In this document: one piece after another, positions 43,895 through 54,237 of the stretch
Layout of the letters: the number at the start of each line of letters is the position of its first letter
How positions within the stretch are numbered: position 1 is the stretch's first letter
NCBI GenBank assembly: GCA_003586115.2
Contig: QVOM02000126.1
Coordinates: 11,203,404-11,267,403 of the forward strand
Direction of reading: 5' to 3'
Length of the DNA: 64,000 bases
Source: Salvator merianae
Taxonomy: Eukaryota > Chordata > Lepidosauria > Squamata > Teiidae
Notes under the pieces: model-generated
Database searches by the model: none
What the model saw: the letters and a program-made list of their open reading frames with translations, nothing else
What the model was told of the DNA's origin: nothing
Program-made: the position numbers and the translations under genes

Positions 43895-44108
43895 TCACGG
43901 AGGTGTGGGGACTACCAGGGGATCCATTTCAGTGGTACACCAAAGCGCACCACCAAAATGGGTCCCCTGGGGACTCTGAGGTCGGGAACTTTTGTTCCTA
44001 GCCACCAGAGACCTTGGGGCCAGCTCCAAAGCTGTTCCAGATCGAGCCAGACCGAGAGGGCATGATCCAGACCCACTGGCCCGGATCACAACAGGTGTGA
44101 AAAAGCCC
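43895..44108. mobile_element. MITE, group D, right part
   Basis: Internal module CCAAAATGGGTCCCCTGGGG, GGGAACTTTTGTTCCTAG, then the end CAGGTGTGAAAAAGCCC before TTA. The left end is missing. Confidence 0.6.
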
Positions 44109-44644
44109 TTAGACGTTCAGAGGCCGTGCAAATCTGCGAATAGGTTGCTGGGAAAAGTGAAGGTGGAGGTGGAGTGGTGGTCGAAAGAGAAGCAAGGTAT
44201 TTTCCTAAGGTTAAAAAGACAGGCATTTCCTTTCCGTTCCAGAACAAATGGGTGAGCTGCCTGCTGAATTTAAAACAGCTGAGAGCAGGCAGCTTTGAAG
44301 CCAATGCCAGCAATCTCAGCATTAAATACATGCCAGTGGAGGGAGTGGTCCCTTATCACCGTATTCCTTGTTTCTTTTCGCAGCTTGGGAGGAAACGAAA
44401 ACGCACAGTTTCAATCCGTCTGAATAGACCCTTTCCTGCTTATCTCTAAACAAACCACTGGCTTACCTAGGATGTGCCTGCCCATGTAACCTTATTAATG
44501 GGTGCATTATTAATAAAGCACCAAAAGTATATAAGCTGTATATGGTATCGGGAATGCGGTGTAGTGCAGTGGCCAGAACTTCAGGCTGGTTCCTTACAAA
44601 CCTCCCTTGGAGCAGCTTAACTAGTCCACTGCAGTCTGACCCCA

Positions 44645-44772
44645 GGGCCTTTCTGGAATGTTCATCTTGGAATGTTCGCAGTCGAACGTCCCAAGGTGGA
44701 ACGGTCCCCACGGCGTGGCAGCCATCCACACTGCGAGGGCCGGAACATCCCGGAAACAGGCTCCCTGGGGCG
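44645..44772. mobile_element. MITE, group A, left-end fragment
   Basis: GGGCCTTTCTGGAATG then the hairpin CTTGGAATGTTCGCAGTCG / AACGTCCCAAGGTGGAAC and the CACTGCGAGGGCCGGAAC module; broken off near 44770. Confidence 0.6.
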
Positions 44773-45365
44773 GAGCCTGCCTTGGACCTCACCAGCACGC
44801 AGAAGGTGTAATGTCCCAGGCGGGCGTCCGAATAAGTAAGCTCAGCAGCTCACGCAGCCAAGCTGAAGAGTCCGAAGAGACGAGGCAGAAGCTTTATCAA
44901 ACAGTCCTTTGTCAAGCCGGCAGATCAGTCAGGAATTCAAACAGGCACAGACAGCAGGAATGTCTCAGCAGGATAACAAGGTTGCTTCCTCAGCTACGCA
45001 CTGAGCAGCGCAGATTTAAATGACGCTGTGAGACACCTGTGAGTGCAAGGGTGGGGCTATATGAACGGGTCTGGCGCCTCTCTCTCTCCTTTTCTGCCCG
45101 AAAATGCGCATGTGAAGGAGGAGGTGAGTCCGCGTCCCGATCACTCCCAGCCGCAGCATTCTCAGCTGCGTCTGCCAACACCAGCTCGTTTGCCCCCAGA
45201 TCTTCCACTTCGCTAGCTTCGGAGCCCGGAGCCCTGAATCCCCCTCGCTCAATTCAGTCTCTGGAGGAGGCATTCCCCGCAGCCGGCTCGACCGACGAGG
45301 CATCACAGAAGGGAAGCTCCTAGTACGCTTGGTAGTCTAAGATACTGGCCAGTGCGGAATCACCC
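44773..45365. mobile_element. MITE, group B, right part, interrupted by solo LTR
   Basis: CACCAGCACGCAGAAGG before the LTR and GAAGGGAAGCTCCTAGTAC, then GGCCAGTGCGGAATCACCC after it, form a group B right arm. Confidence 0.55.
44807..45307 (-). mobile_element. solo LTR, Gypsy-like (501 bp), TSD GAAGG
   Basis: The plus strand runs TGTAATGTCC ... GAGGCATCACA, so the ends are TG...CA with imperfect inverted TGTRATG/CATYACA. A perfect 5-bp TSD GAAGG lies at 44802-44806 and 45308-45312. Minus-strand sense is likely because a TATA-like TCATATAGCCCC precedes the region that would be R. No internal gag or pol is present. 5-bp TSD, length and CpG content fit a Gypsy-class LTR; an ERV solo LTR is the alternative. 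Confidence 0.75.
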
Positions 45366-45590
45366 ACAGATACCTCAATACTGGGTGTCAACAGGCCAAG
45401 GGTTTGAAGCCCATGGTCATATTACCAGTTGTCGGGCGCCTCTGGTTGAAGCTGCTACTCGACACATTAATCTTTGCCCACGTCCCTTCCCTACCCCTCT
45501 TCCTTTCTTAACCATACACTTACGGCCTGGTTCCCACATTTTGCTCTTATTTAATGTATTCCTATGGCTTAGCCTTGGCCCCACAGAGAC
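45366..45590. other. unique DNA
   Basis: No feature recognised. Confidence 0.3.
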
Positions 45591-45595
45591 ACAAT

Positions 45596-45775
45596 GGCCC
45601 TTTCTGCACTTGGACTTATTCCAGATTATATCTCAGAATAGGGACCTGCCATCTGCATGCTAGTGCAGACCATGGTAGGCCCTGGGCAAGACCTTTCACA
45701 GTTTGCACTAGCATGTGCATAGCAGGTCCCTATTCTGGGATATAATCCACAATAAGGCCAAGTGCAGAAAGGGCC
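45596..45775. mobile_element. MITE, group C (180 bp), TSD AAT
   Basis: Left end GGCCCTTTCTGCACTTGG, right end CCAAGTGCAGAAAGGGCC, a perfect 18-bp inverted pair, with AAT at 45593-45595 and 45776-45778. Arms continue as TTATTCCAGATTATATC / GATATAATCCACAATAA and AATAGGGACCTGC / GCAGGTCCCTATT. Best reference copy of group C. Confidence 0.9.
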
Positions 45776-46645
45776 AATGCTGTCAGTTGTTAGTGGCGAA
45801 TGTCTGTAGTTTTTCCGGATCTGGAACAGTTTAACATTTTCCATTATTTATAATATCATCAGTACTGTTGACTGTAAGTCCCTTTACTTTTCTAACTGTA
45901 ACAATTTTGTACAGTCTGGTTGTTTGATAAATAAATAAATAAATACCGGGGGTCAGATTTTCCAACTTCTGCCCCTTTCAGGAACAGCTTGAAGCTCAAG
46001 GTGGAAAAAGCAACAGAAGACTGGCAGAAGGGTGACCACAGCACTGCAATAGCAGGGCATTTCAGAAGGGCTGGCAAAACCTTTCCAAAGGTTAAGCTCC
46101 AAGCGAAATCAAGGGCAAATCTGCCCCGAGACCGTGGCATTCTTCACAGTCTACGTTTGGTCCTCTCAGTTTTCAAGGCGTCGGAGCCAGCGTTCCACTC
46201 GCATGGGTCTGACCTTTCGGACCCTTGCACTGGACAGCAACAGGCACTCCAGACGATTTCAAAACCTCACCTATGAAAAGGGCCAGGTCTGAAAAAAAGA
46301 CACGGAGGCTTTTGCAAGCTCTGCCTGTCCGTATCCGTTCTACAGCGGTACGGAAGTACCATCATTTTCTTTTCATTTGCCCCCATTTACATTTGGTATT
46401 TGTCCCTTCTTAGTGAGAACGCAGTATAGCTGCACCACAAATAAGAAATATAAGCACAAAAGGAGCAAACACGACTCCATAAAATACAAGAAACGAAACA
46501 ATTAACAGACCACAGGCAAAGGTCAGGATAGAGCATAACGGAACCATTTTATCCTCATACGTTTCAGCTTCTGCTTCCGAAAGCCTGGCTTAAAAAAAAA
46601 AAAAAAAAAAGTGGAGTTTTTGAGTTGGCAGACATCACTACAACA
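45776..46645. other. unique DNA with a LINE tail
   Basis: (AAAT)n at 45928-45945 probably ends an old LINE. Poly-A at 46591-46609. Nothing else recognised. Confidence 0.35.
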
Positions 46646-46649
46646 AGAG

Positions 46650-46890
46650 AGCATAAGAGGAGCCCTGCTGGATCAGCCCATGGCCCATCTAGTCCAGCAT
46701 CCTGACTCCCACAGTGGCCCTCCAAATGCTTCTGGGCATCTCAAGCAGAAGATGAAGGCAAAATCTTCACTGGCACTGCAAATGGCCTTTAGAGGCATAC
46801 TGCCTGTCTCTCCAACCTGGAAGTGGTACCTGGGCATCAATTCAGGTAGCCACTGATACTCCTGACCTCCATAAATGCATGTAACAGAGC
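46650..46890 (-). repeat. CR1 3' end, antisense
   Basis: GCATAAGAGGAGCCCTGCTG onward; a short deletion lies between AATCTTCACTGGC and ACTGCAAATGGCC. Confidence 0.85.
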
Positions 46891-47130
46891 AGACACCACA
46901 ACTCAGAAGACCCAATTCTGAGTTCTTATTCCTAGGATTTCATCCACAGATCATAAATAAAGTGACAGCGCTTAATCTAAAGATCTTTTAAATATCTGGG
47001 CCTTGTTCCATGCAAGGGTTAATATTTGAATATGCTAATTAACAACCTCTTGAAGTGGGCCAAAAGCTCTGAGGCAGCTGGTTCAATGAAGGGGGTGGGG
47101 CAACAACCATCCCTGAGCACAGAAAGTCCA
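46891..47130. other. unique DNA
   Basis: No feature recognised. Confidence 0.3.
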
Positions 47131-47136
47131 CACAAA

Positions 47137-47294
47137 GGTCCCTCTTGCACTGGACATTATTCATGATTGTATTCCGGAACAGGGACCGGCCAACTGCATG
47201 CTGGTGCAGACTATGGCAGGTCCCCACTAGCATGCAGACAGCAGGTCCTTACTCCAGGATATAATCTGGATTAGGGCCCAGCGCAGAAAGGGTC
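47137..47294. mobile_element. MITE, group C (158 bp), TSD AAA
   Basis: Left end GGTCCCTCTTGCACTGGAC, right end CCAGCGCAGAAAGGGTC, AAA at 47134-47136 and 47295-47297. Confidence 0.75.
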
Positions 47295-47644
47295 AAACCC
47301 ATAGAGACTACCAAGTCTGGGAGCATTTCTGCTTTCCTGTCCACCATAAACACAGGTTGATCAGACAACATGTGGTAAAATCTCACACATCTCATCTATG
47401 AATTGTTGGAGATCTCATCTATATGACTAAAACAATCAACACTAGGCAGATTATGCGGGTTTGTGGTTTTTTTGGTATTTTGCTGGGGCAGAGTTTGGAT
47501 TACCTGGAAATAATTTTGTTTTTCAAGCACATGGGATACAGTGGTAAAGGCAACCATCTGCTGAGTTTGATTTCTAGCAGGTTTAGGATGAGAATACTTA
47601 AGTATTTGGTTGTTGTCTTCTAGGATAATTTTTGACTTTCCAGT

Positions 47645-47735
47645 CTAGCCAATATAACCTGGCTTCCTCAAGTGGTCTCTCATCCAATAATGAACCAGCC
47701 CTGAGCCTTCTTAGCTTCTGAAATCTTTAGAGAGA
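47645..47735 (-). repeat. 5S-rRNA-derived SINE remnant
   Basis: On the minus strand: TTTCAGAAGCTAAGAAGG, GGCTGGTTCATTATTGG, then ATGAGAGACCACTTGAGGA, the 5S internal-promoter region order. Not a gene. Confidence 0.65.
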
Positions 47736-47741
47736 CTCTTA

Positions 47742-48702
47742 GGGTCTCGTGCACACTTTCCAGCTTAGAATGGTAGAATCCTACCATTCTAAGCTGGAAC
47801 AGACCCCACAGTGTGGTGGCCATCCACACTGGGCCTTTTCGCACTGTAGCAGTAGACCGTTCCAGTCCGCTCGCTGGAACGGAGCTTTCGCACTGCCGCG
47901 GGCACGCGCCTCACCCGATCCGAACCACTCCGTACCCGATTCGAACCCGAAGCCGGATAAGGCAAGACAACAAAAAAGATGTCTTCATCCTGACCTGCGC
48001 GATAGAGCGAAGATCGGGCATGGTGCTTTCGCACTGTTTGCCTCGGCGCTGGGCGTGGCTGTTGCGGCTACACATGCGCGCTCCGCTGCTTTGCATCCGG
48101 GGTGCGAAGTTTTCGTTCCCCGCTCCGCTGCTTCGTAACCCGGTATGAAACTTCGTACCCGGGATAGTCCTTTCGGCTGAGTAACCGAGCTGCCGGTACG
48201 AAGGTGCGAAGTGGGTTCAAAGCGGGTGCGAAGCGGGTACGGAACTAGCGGCTACCGTTCGCACTGTTCCCTCTGCTGGTCGGCTCCGGGTCCGTTCTGC
48301 TGGCCGGGAGTGCGAATGGCACCAAGCGTTCCCCAACCTCTCCGGTTCGAAGCCGACTACTGGGAACGGTCTACCGAGCTCAGTGCTGGAACAGTCCAGA
48401 ATTGGGCTTCTAGCATTCGCAGTGCAAATGCCACCCGCCCACCATGACAGTGGCCACAGAAACATGTGGCCGTTGTCAAGGTGACCGGGGACACAGCATG
48501 CAGCTGTGTACCCACAGCTGCACCACACTGTGGCCTGCAGCATTTGCACTCGGAAGCAGGTGCAAACGCTGCTTACCAGGGCCCGCCCAGCTGTTCCCAG
48601 TCCAGCTGTGGACAACTATTTTGCTAGGGCCTCAACACAGTGCGAATGCACTGTGCTAGTGAGCGACTGGACACTCACTAGCACTGAAGTATGAACAGGC
48701 CC
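47742..48702. mobile_element. MITE, group A, carrying a CpG-rich insert
   Basis: Left end GGGTCTCGTGCACACTTTCC followed by a strong hairpin (CAGCTTAGAATGGTAG / CTACCATTCTAAGCTG); right end GAAGTATGAACAGGCCC. Flanks TTA (47739) and TAA (48703). Without 47831-48377 it would be about 415 bp, the usual group A length. Confidence 0.75.
47831..48377. mobile_element. CpG-rich insert inside a group A MITE
   Basis: Begins GGGCCTTTTCGCACTGTAGC; the inner inverted pair is AGTAGACCGTTCC and GGAACGGTCTACC. TTCGCACTG occurs four times in direct orientation (47838, 47887, 48028, 48258) and GTGCGAAG/GTACGAAG words recur around 48195-48240. CpG is very dense, so it is probably the youngest DNA transposon here. 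The right end is not clearly defined. Confidence 0.6.
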
Positions 48703-49795
48703 TAACTTGGGCAGTGCACTGCAGCTAACAAACTGCCCACTCTTATTATGCCTGCAAATGTACAAACAAAATAACACCTGTAAAGCTTTGTGTTTGTTTG
48801 TTCATGACTGATTTGCTTTTATTTGTTAATTTCCCCCTTCTGATCGAATATTTCTGTTCAAATACTTCTGACTACTGGGCAAAATTTTAAAAAGGCATTT
48901 TTTTTTTTTTAAAAAAAAGAACAAATTGGGGATTTAGGTATTAACTAATCTAGGATCCTGGGGGAGAAAACAGGAAAATCAGAAAATCCACATCACTGCA
49001 AATCGGCTGCCCTGGTCCTTTCCTTCCCAGAGATTTTTTTTTTTTTTTTTTTTTAAACTTATTGCAAAACCTTTCCTTGTTCAGGGCTGTGTTCCTTCTT
49101 TGCTGGTTCCTCTTCTCCTGACCAATCTGCTGCCAAGAGAGGGAACCGAAGGAATGTACGCATTCTTTTGGAGAGGCCCTAACTGGCTGCGGAGATGGAA
49201 TTTTCTCCTCTAACGTCTGGCCCTATTGTTCGCGGACATAAATAGATCTGTTTGTGGTACATGCCAGAATCTTTTTGTGTAAGCGAGGGAATGTATCTCC
49301 AATCCCCCCTGCACTCTGCCTGCAAAGGAAAATAAAATTCATCCGTTCAGAAATGACCGTCTTGCAAGCAAAAGATGCCACTATTAAAGTGTCACCTGGG
49401 AATGAAACGGGTGAGTAAATCATCACCTGCAAACAGGGCTGTGGAGATGGGAAACGTGTAAGAAAGCCTTTGGCTCGTATTTATCTTCACATTTTTTTTC
49501 ACATTTATATCCCACTTTCTCCCACAGAGCTCCCAAGGTGGTAAACGTTGATTAATCTCCTTCCCTCTGTTTTTTTTTTTTAAAAGATGTTATTGATTAA
49601 TAAACAATCCCAAATGCAACAACAATTAACCTTCAATTAAACAAACCTTTTTTTTCTTCAGGGATATCAACAAGAAGTAAAGGGCATATTAAAACACGTA
49701 ACAGAGGGCATGCTTCTGTTTTGGACTTGGATAAGCAATCTGATATATTCTATTACACAATGTTCATAGGGGCATATTTTTAAAACCGGTTTCTT
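48703..49795. other. unique DNA, candidate conserved island
   Basis: 49080-49430 is non-repetitive (for example ATAAATAGATCTGTTTGTGG and GCGAGGGAATGTATCTCC). Homopolymer T and A runs lie near 48900 and 49028-49053. No exon recognised. Confidence 0.35.
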
Positions 49796-50022
49796 GGGGC
49801 CTTTCTGCACTGAAAGGCAGTGATCTGGATCAAGGGGTCTCAACTAGCGAGGTACACTGGTCCAGATCACCACCCAGCATGGTCTGGAACGCAGACCAGC
49901 CTACTGCACTGGCCCTGAATCTTACGCGAACTTTGAGGCCGGGCTCCGAGCACTCCGAAGGGCTAGGAACAAAGGTTCCTGGTCTCAGAGCTTCCGGGGA
50001 ACCCGTTTTGGTGGCACACTAA
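49796..50022. mobile_element. MITE, group D, left part
   Basis: GGGGCCTTTCTGCACTGAAAGG then TGATCTGGATC, and the module GGAACAAAGGTTCC. Truncated by or joined to the CR1 copy at 50035. Confidence 0.6.
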
Positions 50023-50034
50023 TTTTCTTATGAA

Positions 50035-50450
50035 AAATTCATGGCGGACAGATGTTTGAATGGCCACTAGAATGGTACTGCCTCCTGTTAGAGAGACAGG
50101 CAGGATGCCTCTAAGGACAATTTGCAGGGAGTCAGGAGCAGGTGAAGGCTTTGCCTTTATCTTCTTCTTGAGAACGCCCAGGAGCAACTGGTGGGCCTCT
50201 GCATGAGACAGGATGCTGGACTAGATGGGCTGTGGGCTAGTCCAGCAGGGCTTTTCTTAATTCACAGAGGACAGTTGTATCAATGGCTACTAGAACTGAC
50301 ACCTAGGTACTGCCTCTAGGTTGGAGAGACAGGTGGGATGCCTCTAAAGACCATTTGTGGGGAGTCAAGAGCAGGTGAAGGTTTTGCCTTCATCTTCTGC
50401 TTGAAGATGCCCAGAAAGGCTCCTCTTATCGTCTTATTTTACATTTCTTA
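50035..50450 (+). repeat. two sense CR1 3' ends in tandem
   Basis: Both read AGACAGGCAGGATGCCTC / AGACAGGTGGGATGCCTC and the first reaches GGATGCTGGACTAGATGGGC and TTTTCTTA. Confidence 0.8.
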
Positions 50451-50574
50451 GCTTTCTGCAGAAATAAGGATCCTGTAGCTTTGTGCAAAAAGACAAGAAT
50501 GAACTGCAGGGCTGACTTCTCTTCCACCAGAATTATTTTTCCCCCCAGGGATCTGCAAAGTGATCTAAGTTTTT

Positions 50575-50870
50575 TGACTAATGGTTATTTGTTTATTTGC
50601 ATTTTTATCCCACCCTATACCTGAAGGTCTCAGGGCAGGTTACAATGATAAAAAAACAAAATATAAAATGAACACATTAAAAACAACAGAGCCTGAAAGT
50701 GGGAAGGGGATTCTGTTTCCTCAGACAAATGCCAGGGTAAATAGACGCCCCTTCACTTATCTCCAGAACATATAAAGTAAAGGTGCCTGATGCACCTCGG
50801 AGGGAGACTAGTCCATAGTTTGGGGGCTACCACTAAGAAGACCCTATCCTGGCTCCCAGATAATGAAATG
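50575..50870 (-). repeat. L2 3' end, antisense
   Basis: TTTATCCCACCCTATACCTG then GGTCTCAGGGCAGGTTACA is the antisense L2 3' UTR, continuing to TTTGGGGGCTACCACTAAG. Confidence 0.75.
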
Positions 50871-51584
50871 ACAGCGGAGCAAGGTAATTCAGAAAGGTTA
50901 GCTGGGAGTCAAAGAAAGTCCCATGGATGCAACCAGGTTCCCCAACGTCCAACTTAAATTTTTGGGTGAGGCATGTGGCACCTATATAGAAGTATTTGTC
51001 AGTTAAGGGCTATATGGTAATGGAGGCAAATGAGTTGCCGATGGGCAATTTTTACTTACTGGGTTTCTTTTTCTTTTGTCTCAGTAAGGGGAGATTTGGG
51101 TGGGGACGCGATAGAGACAACACCATGTAGACCTGAATAGCCTCAGGGTGGAATAGAGCTGTTATCTGCTGTGCTTCCATCTCACTGGTGGGGAAGCAAC
51201 ACCTCAGCTTTGGTGGAATCCTTACTCAGCCTTATGGATAATGAGCAATTCAGGACTCTGTTCGGATGTGGCATTGAAGTTAGTAGAAGAAAATCTTCTG
51301 CAATTCGCGTTTCGGTTTATTCAGTTCCCCAACTCAGCATGGACTCATTAGAGCCCCGGAGGATTCCAGGGTTACAGATCGGCCTCTCTCTTTCTTCCTG
51401 ATTTTTCTACTCTTTGATCACCTTCAAAGAGCAGCGGTCCTTTATCCTTACCGTGTGTTCACAGCCACTTGAGCACCGCTTCCATCTCTGCAAAACGCAG
51501 CGTATTATGAGAGTTAATGATACAGCCATAGGCTGTCCCTAAGGTCAATTAAGTGCTGTTCAACTACCTCTAAGGCAGCAGGCT
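50871..51584. other. unique DNA, candidate conserved island
   Basis: 51430-51580 (GCAAAACGCAGCGTATTATG, AGGTCAATTAAGTGCTG) is non-repetitive and looks conserved. No gene recognised. Confidence 0.3.
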
Positions 51585-51672
51585 CCCGGATACTCCGGCA
51601 CTACATCCCCCAGCATTCAGCTCTCAGTATTCCACTGGGACGGAATGCTGGAAGTTGTAGTTCAGGCACACG
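51585..51672. mobile_element. short palindromic MITE with TTGTAGTTC arms
   Basis: CACTACATCCCCCAGCATTC faces GGAATGCTGGAAGTTGTAG, as at 18212. Confidence 0.5.
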
Positions 51673-51849
51673 GGAAAGGGAGTCAGTTGGTTCCGTCCTG
51701 CTTCAGTGGATCATGAGCTGAATGATGCACTCATTTGTTCTTGAGAGCTGGGAAAAGGGCATAGTGTAGCAAGGGGCCAAAACCAACTTCACAATGAATG
51801 CATCCAAAAAGTCCCAAAGCAGTCTGCAGTACACCTTTCAAATAAAGTA

Positions 51850-52145
51850 AAATTATTTATTTGTTTATATTTTTATCCTGCCGTATACCCAAAGGTATTA
51901 AAATTACAATTAAAAACAGTAGAAAACCAGTAATAAAACTGGGTGGGGTAAGGAGACGGACCACCCATTCACACTGAGAACCCCTGCATGAACAGGTAGG
52001 TTTTCAACAGGTACCTAAAAGATGCAGTAGTAGACACCTCCCAAACACCCAAGGGGAGAAGATTCCAGAATGCTGCTGTTACAGGGAGGCCTTCCTCCAG
52101 GGTATCCTTTCCTTAGTGCAGAAGAGATGGTCAACCACTGAGTAA
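51850..52145 (-). repeat. L2 3' end, antisense
   Basis: TTTTTATCCTGCCGTATACC and AACAGGTAGGTTTTCAACAG, then TTCCAGAATGCTGCTG, are antisense L2-type 3' text. Confidence 0.65.
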
Positions 52146-52302
52146 TGGCAACTTCTTCAGTGCACGGTGGAACATTACTGAAGAGGCATCTTTAGGTAAC
52201 CTGGCTTTAAAAAGATGCTACTGGCGACAGACTTGTTGTAGACTACAAGGTACCTGGTTCTGGGTTAGTAGTGGGCTGGTTGTTGCCCCAGTAGGGGATG
52301 GA

Positions 52303-52682
52303 TCTTAAGAACATCAGAGGAGCCCTACTGGATTAGGACACTGCCCATCTAGTCCAGTATCCTGTTTCACACAGTGGCCCACCAAGTGCTGTTGGGCATC
52401 TCATGCAGAAGACAAAGGCAAACCCTTCACCTGCTCTTAATTACCTGCAGCAAATGGCCTTTAGAGACATCCTGGTTGTCTCTCCACCCAGAAGGCAGGA
52501 CCTAGAAATCCATTCTAATAGCCATTGATACACCCGTCCTCCATGAATCTGTCCAATCCGTTCTTAAAGCCATCCAGGCTGACTGCTGTCACCACCTCTT
52601 CCAGTAGGAAATTCCACAGACCAACGACCCTCTGGCTGAAGAAGTACTTCCACTTGTCAGTCCTAACTCCCCTGCTCAACAG
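52303..52682 (-). repeat. CR1 3' end with coding tail, antisense
   Basis: From AACATCAGAGGAGCCC to TTCCACTTGTCAGTCC, ending exactly where the CR1-b copy begins. Confidence 0.85.
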
Positions 52683-52683
52683 C

Positions 52684-53345
52684 TTAGAATCATAAAATCA
52701 TAGAATCACAGAGTTGGAAGAGACCTCCAGGGTCCAGGTTGGAAAGACAGGCAGGATGTCTGTAAAACCATTTGTGGGGAGTCAAGAGCAGGTGAAGGTT
52801 TTGCCTTTTATTCTGCTTGAGATACCCAGAAGCAGTTGGTGGGCCACTGTGTGAAACAGAATGCTAGACTAGATGGGTCATGGCCTGATCCAGCAAGGCT
52901 CCTCTTATGTTCTTATGTCATCGGGTCCAATCCCCTTCTCAGTGCAGGATTTACTAAACCATCCCAGAAAGATGTCTGTCCTGCCTTGTTGAAGACCTCC
53001 AGCGAAGGAGAGCTTACCACCTTCTGTGGCAACTTGTTCCATTGACTGATTGCCGTTACTGCCAGAAAGTTTTTTCTAATATCTAACCTGTATCTACTCC
53101 CTTGGAGTTTCATCCCATTGTTTCTAATCCTTCCTTCTTGTGTAAGTGAGAATAGGGCTGATCCCTCTGCACTGTGACAGCCCTTCAGATACTTGAAAAC
53201 AGCTATCGTGTCTCCTCTCAGTCTTCTCTTCTGCAGGCTAAACATTCCTAGGTCCTTTAACCGTTCCTCGTAGGACATGGTTTGCAGACCACTCACCATT
53301 TTGGTCGCCCTCCTCTGAACTTGCCACAGTTTGTCAATGTCTTTT
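52684..53345 (-). pseudogene. CR1-b C-terminal ORF2 and 3' end, split by another CR1
   Basis: The minus frame 52913-53299 reads GLQTMSYEERLKDLGMFSLQ, KRRLRGDTIAVFKYLKG and NFLAVTAISQWNKLPQKVVS. The 3' UTR (antisense AGAGTTGGAAGAGACC) is split from the coding part at 52733-52918. Octamer tail AATCATAAAATCATAG at 52685. Confidence 0.9.
52733..52918 (+). mobile_element. CR1-a 3' end inserted into CR1-b
   Basis: Sense CR1-a from GGAAAGACAGGCAGGATGTC to GCTCCTCTTATGTTCTTATG. CR1-b reads CCTCCAGGGTC before and TCATCGGGTCC after, as in the unbroken phrase at 43255. A 5'-truncated insertion, which dates CR1-a as younger than CR1-b. Confidence 0.85.
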
Positions 53346-54057
53346 TAAAATTAGAGTGGTTCTAGTGTTGATGATTTTATATGATGTTGGACTCATCCTG
53401 TAATAAAAGCGAATGTTGGGATACAGGGTCAATTTTGTGGTTAATTGTATGAAAACCAGCTGAAAATTACGTTTTGCAGCTTTTTACAATGCGTGATGAT
53501 TCAAATCTGTATTTATACTTCTGTATTTGTAATTAAAAAAGAGGTAATGGAGCAATATTAAAGTTCATATGCAATACTGCCATTTTTTAAACGGATTCTG
53601 TTGATTTTTGTTTGCTTTACATTTCAGTTTAATTCCTTTTAGGAGTTGCTATTTTGTGATGCTTCGAGAGGAAGCCAGGTAGCTAGGATTTATCTAACCT
53701 TTTCCTCTACCTCACAAGAGAGTAGAAATCCCAGCACCTGTCTTTAATGGAAGTATTTATTAGCCCAAAGAATGCTGAACACTTATTATACCCTAGGAGA
53801 GGGCTGTCCATCTGCTTAGGAATGTAAGAACTAGGCAACATTTTTATAAACAGAAACAAACATTAACTCTGCCTTAACCTAAAGGTGTTACAATTACGCA
53901 AAAGAGGCTAGAAACAGCCAGGAAAACAGCAGGATGAATCTCTCCCATTTCATAACTAGAACAATCTGGGCTGTGTAGCTGACCTCCAATGGACTTCAGA
54001 CTCTAACCTGTCCCAGCCAACTTGGCTATGCAAGCAAAAGCTGCTGTCAAATACATT
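53346..54057. other. unique AT-rich DNA, candidate conserved noncoding element
   Basis: 53440-53650 contains TTGTGGTTAATTGTATG, GTATTTGTAATTAAAAAAG and CATATGCAATACTGCC in non-repetitive AT-rich context, typical of homeodomain-rich enhancers. Inference only. Confidence 0.35.
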
Positions 54058-54237
54058 GGCCCTTTCTGCACTCGGCCTTATTCCAGATTATAACTTGGAA
54101 GTCTGATCTGCCACCTGCATGCTACTATGAACTATGGCAGGCCCCACCTGGGGCCTGCTATAATCTGCACTAGTGTGGGGATAGCAGGTCCCTATTCTGG
54201 GATCTAGTCCAGAATAAAGCCAAGTGCAGAAAGGGCC
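54058..54237. mobile_element. MITE, group C (180 bp)
   Basis: Left end GGCCCTTTCTGCACTCGG, right end CAAGTGCAGAAAGGGCC. Same length and arms as 45596-45775. Its flanks carry a longer direct repeat, GTCAAATACATTGG, at 54046 and 54244. Confidence 0.85.

Noticed and set aside
45039..45323. Serine/alanine-rich ORF in CpG-rich DNA as a first exon
   Set aside because: Lies wholly inside the solo LTR.
47742..48705. TTA/TAA flanks as a true 3-bp TSD
   Set aside because: The two flanks are not the same triplet; either one base mutated or only TA is shared, so it was not used as TSD evidence.
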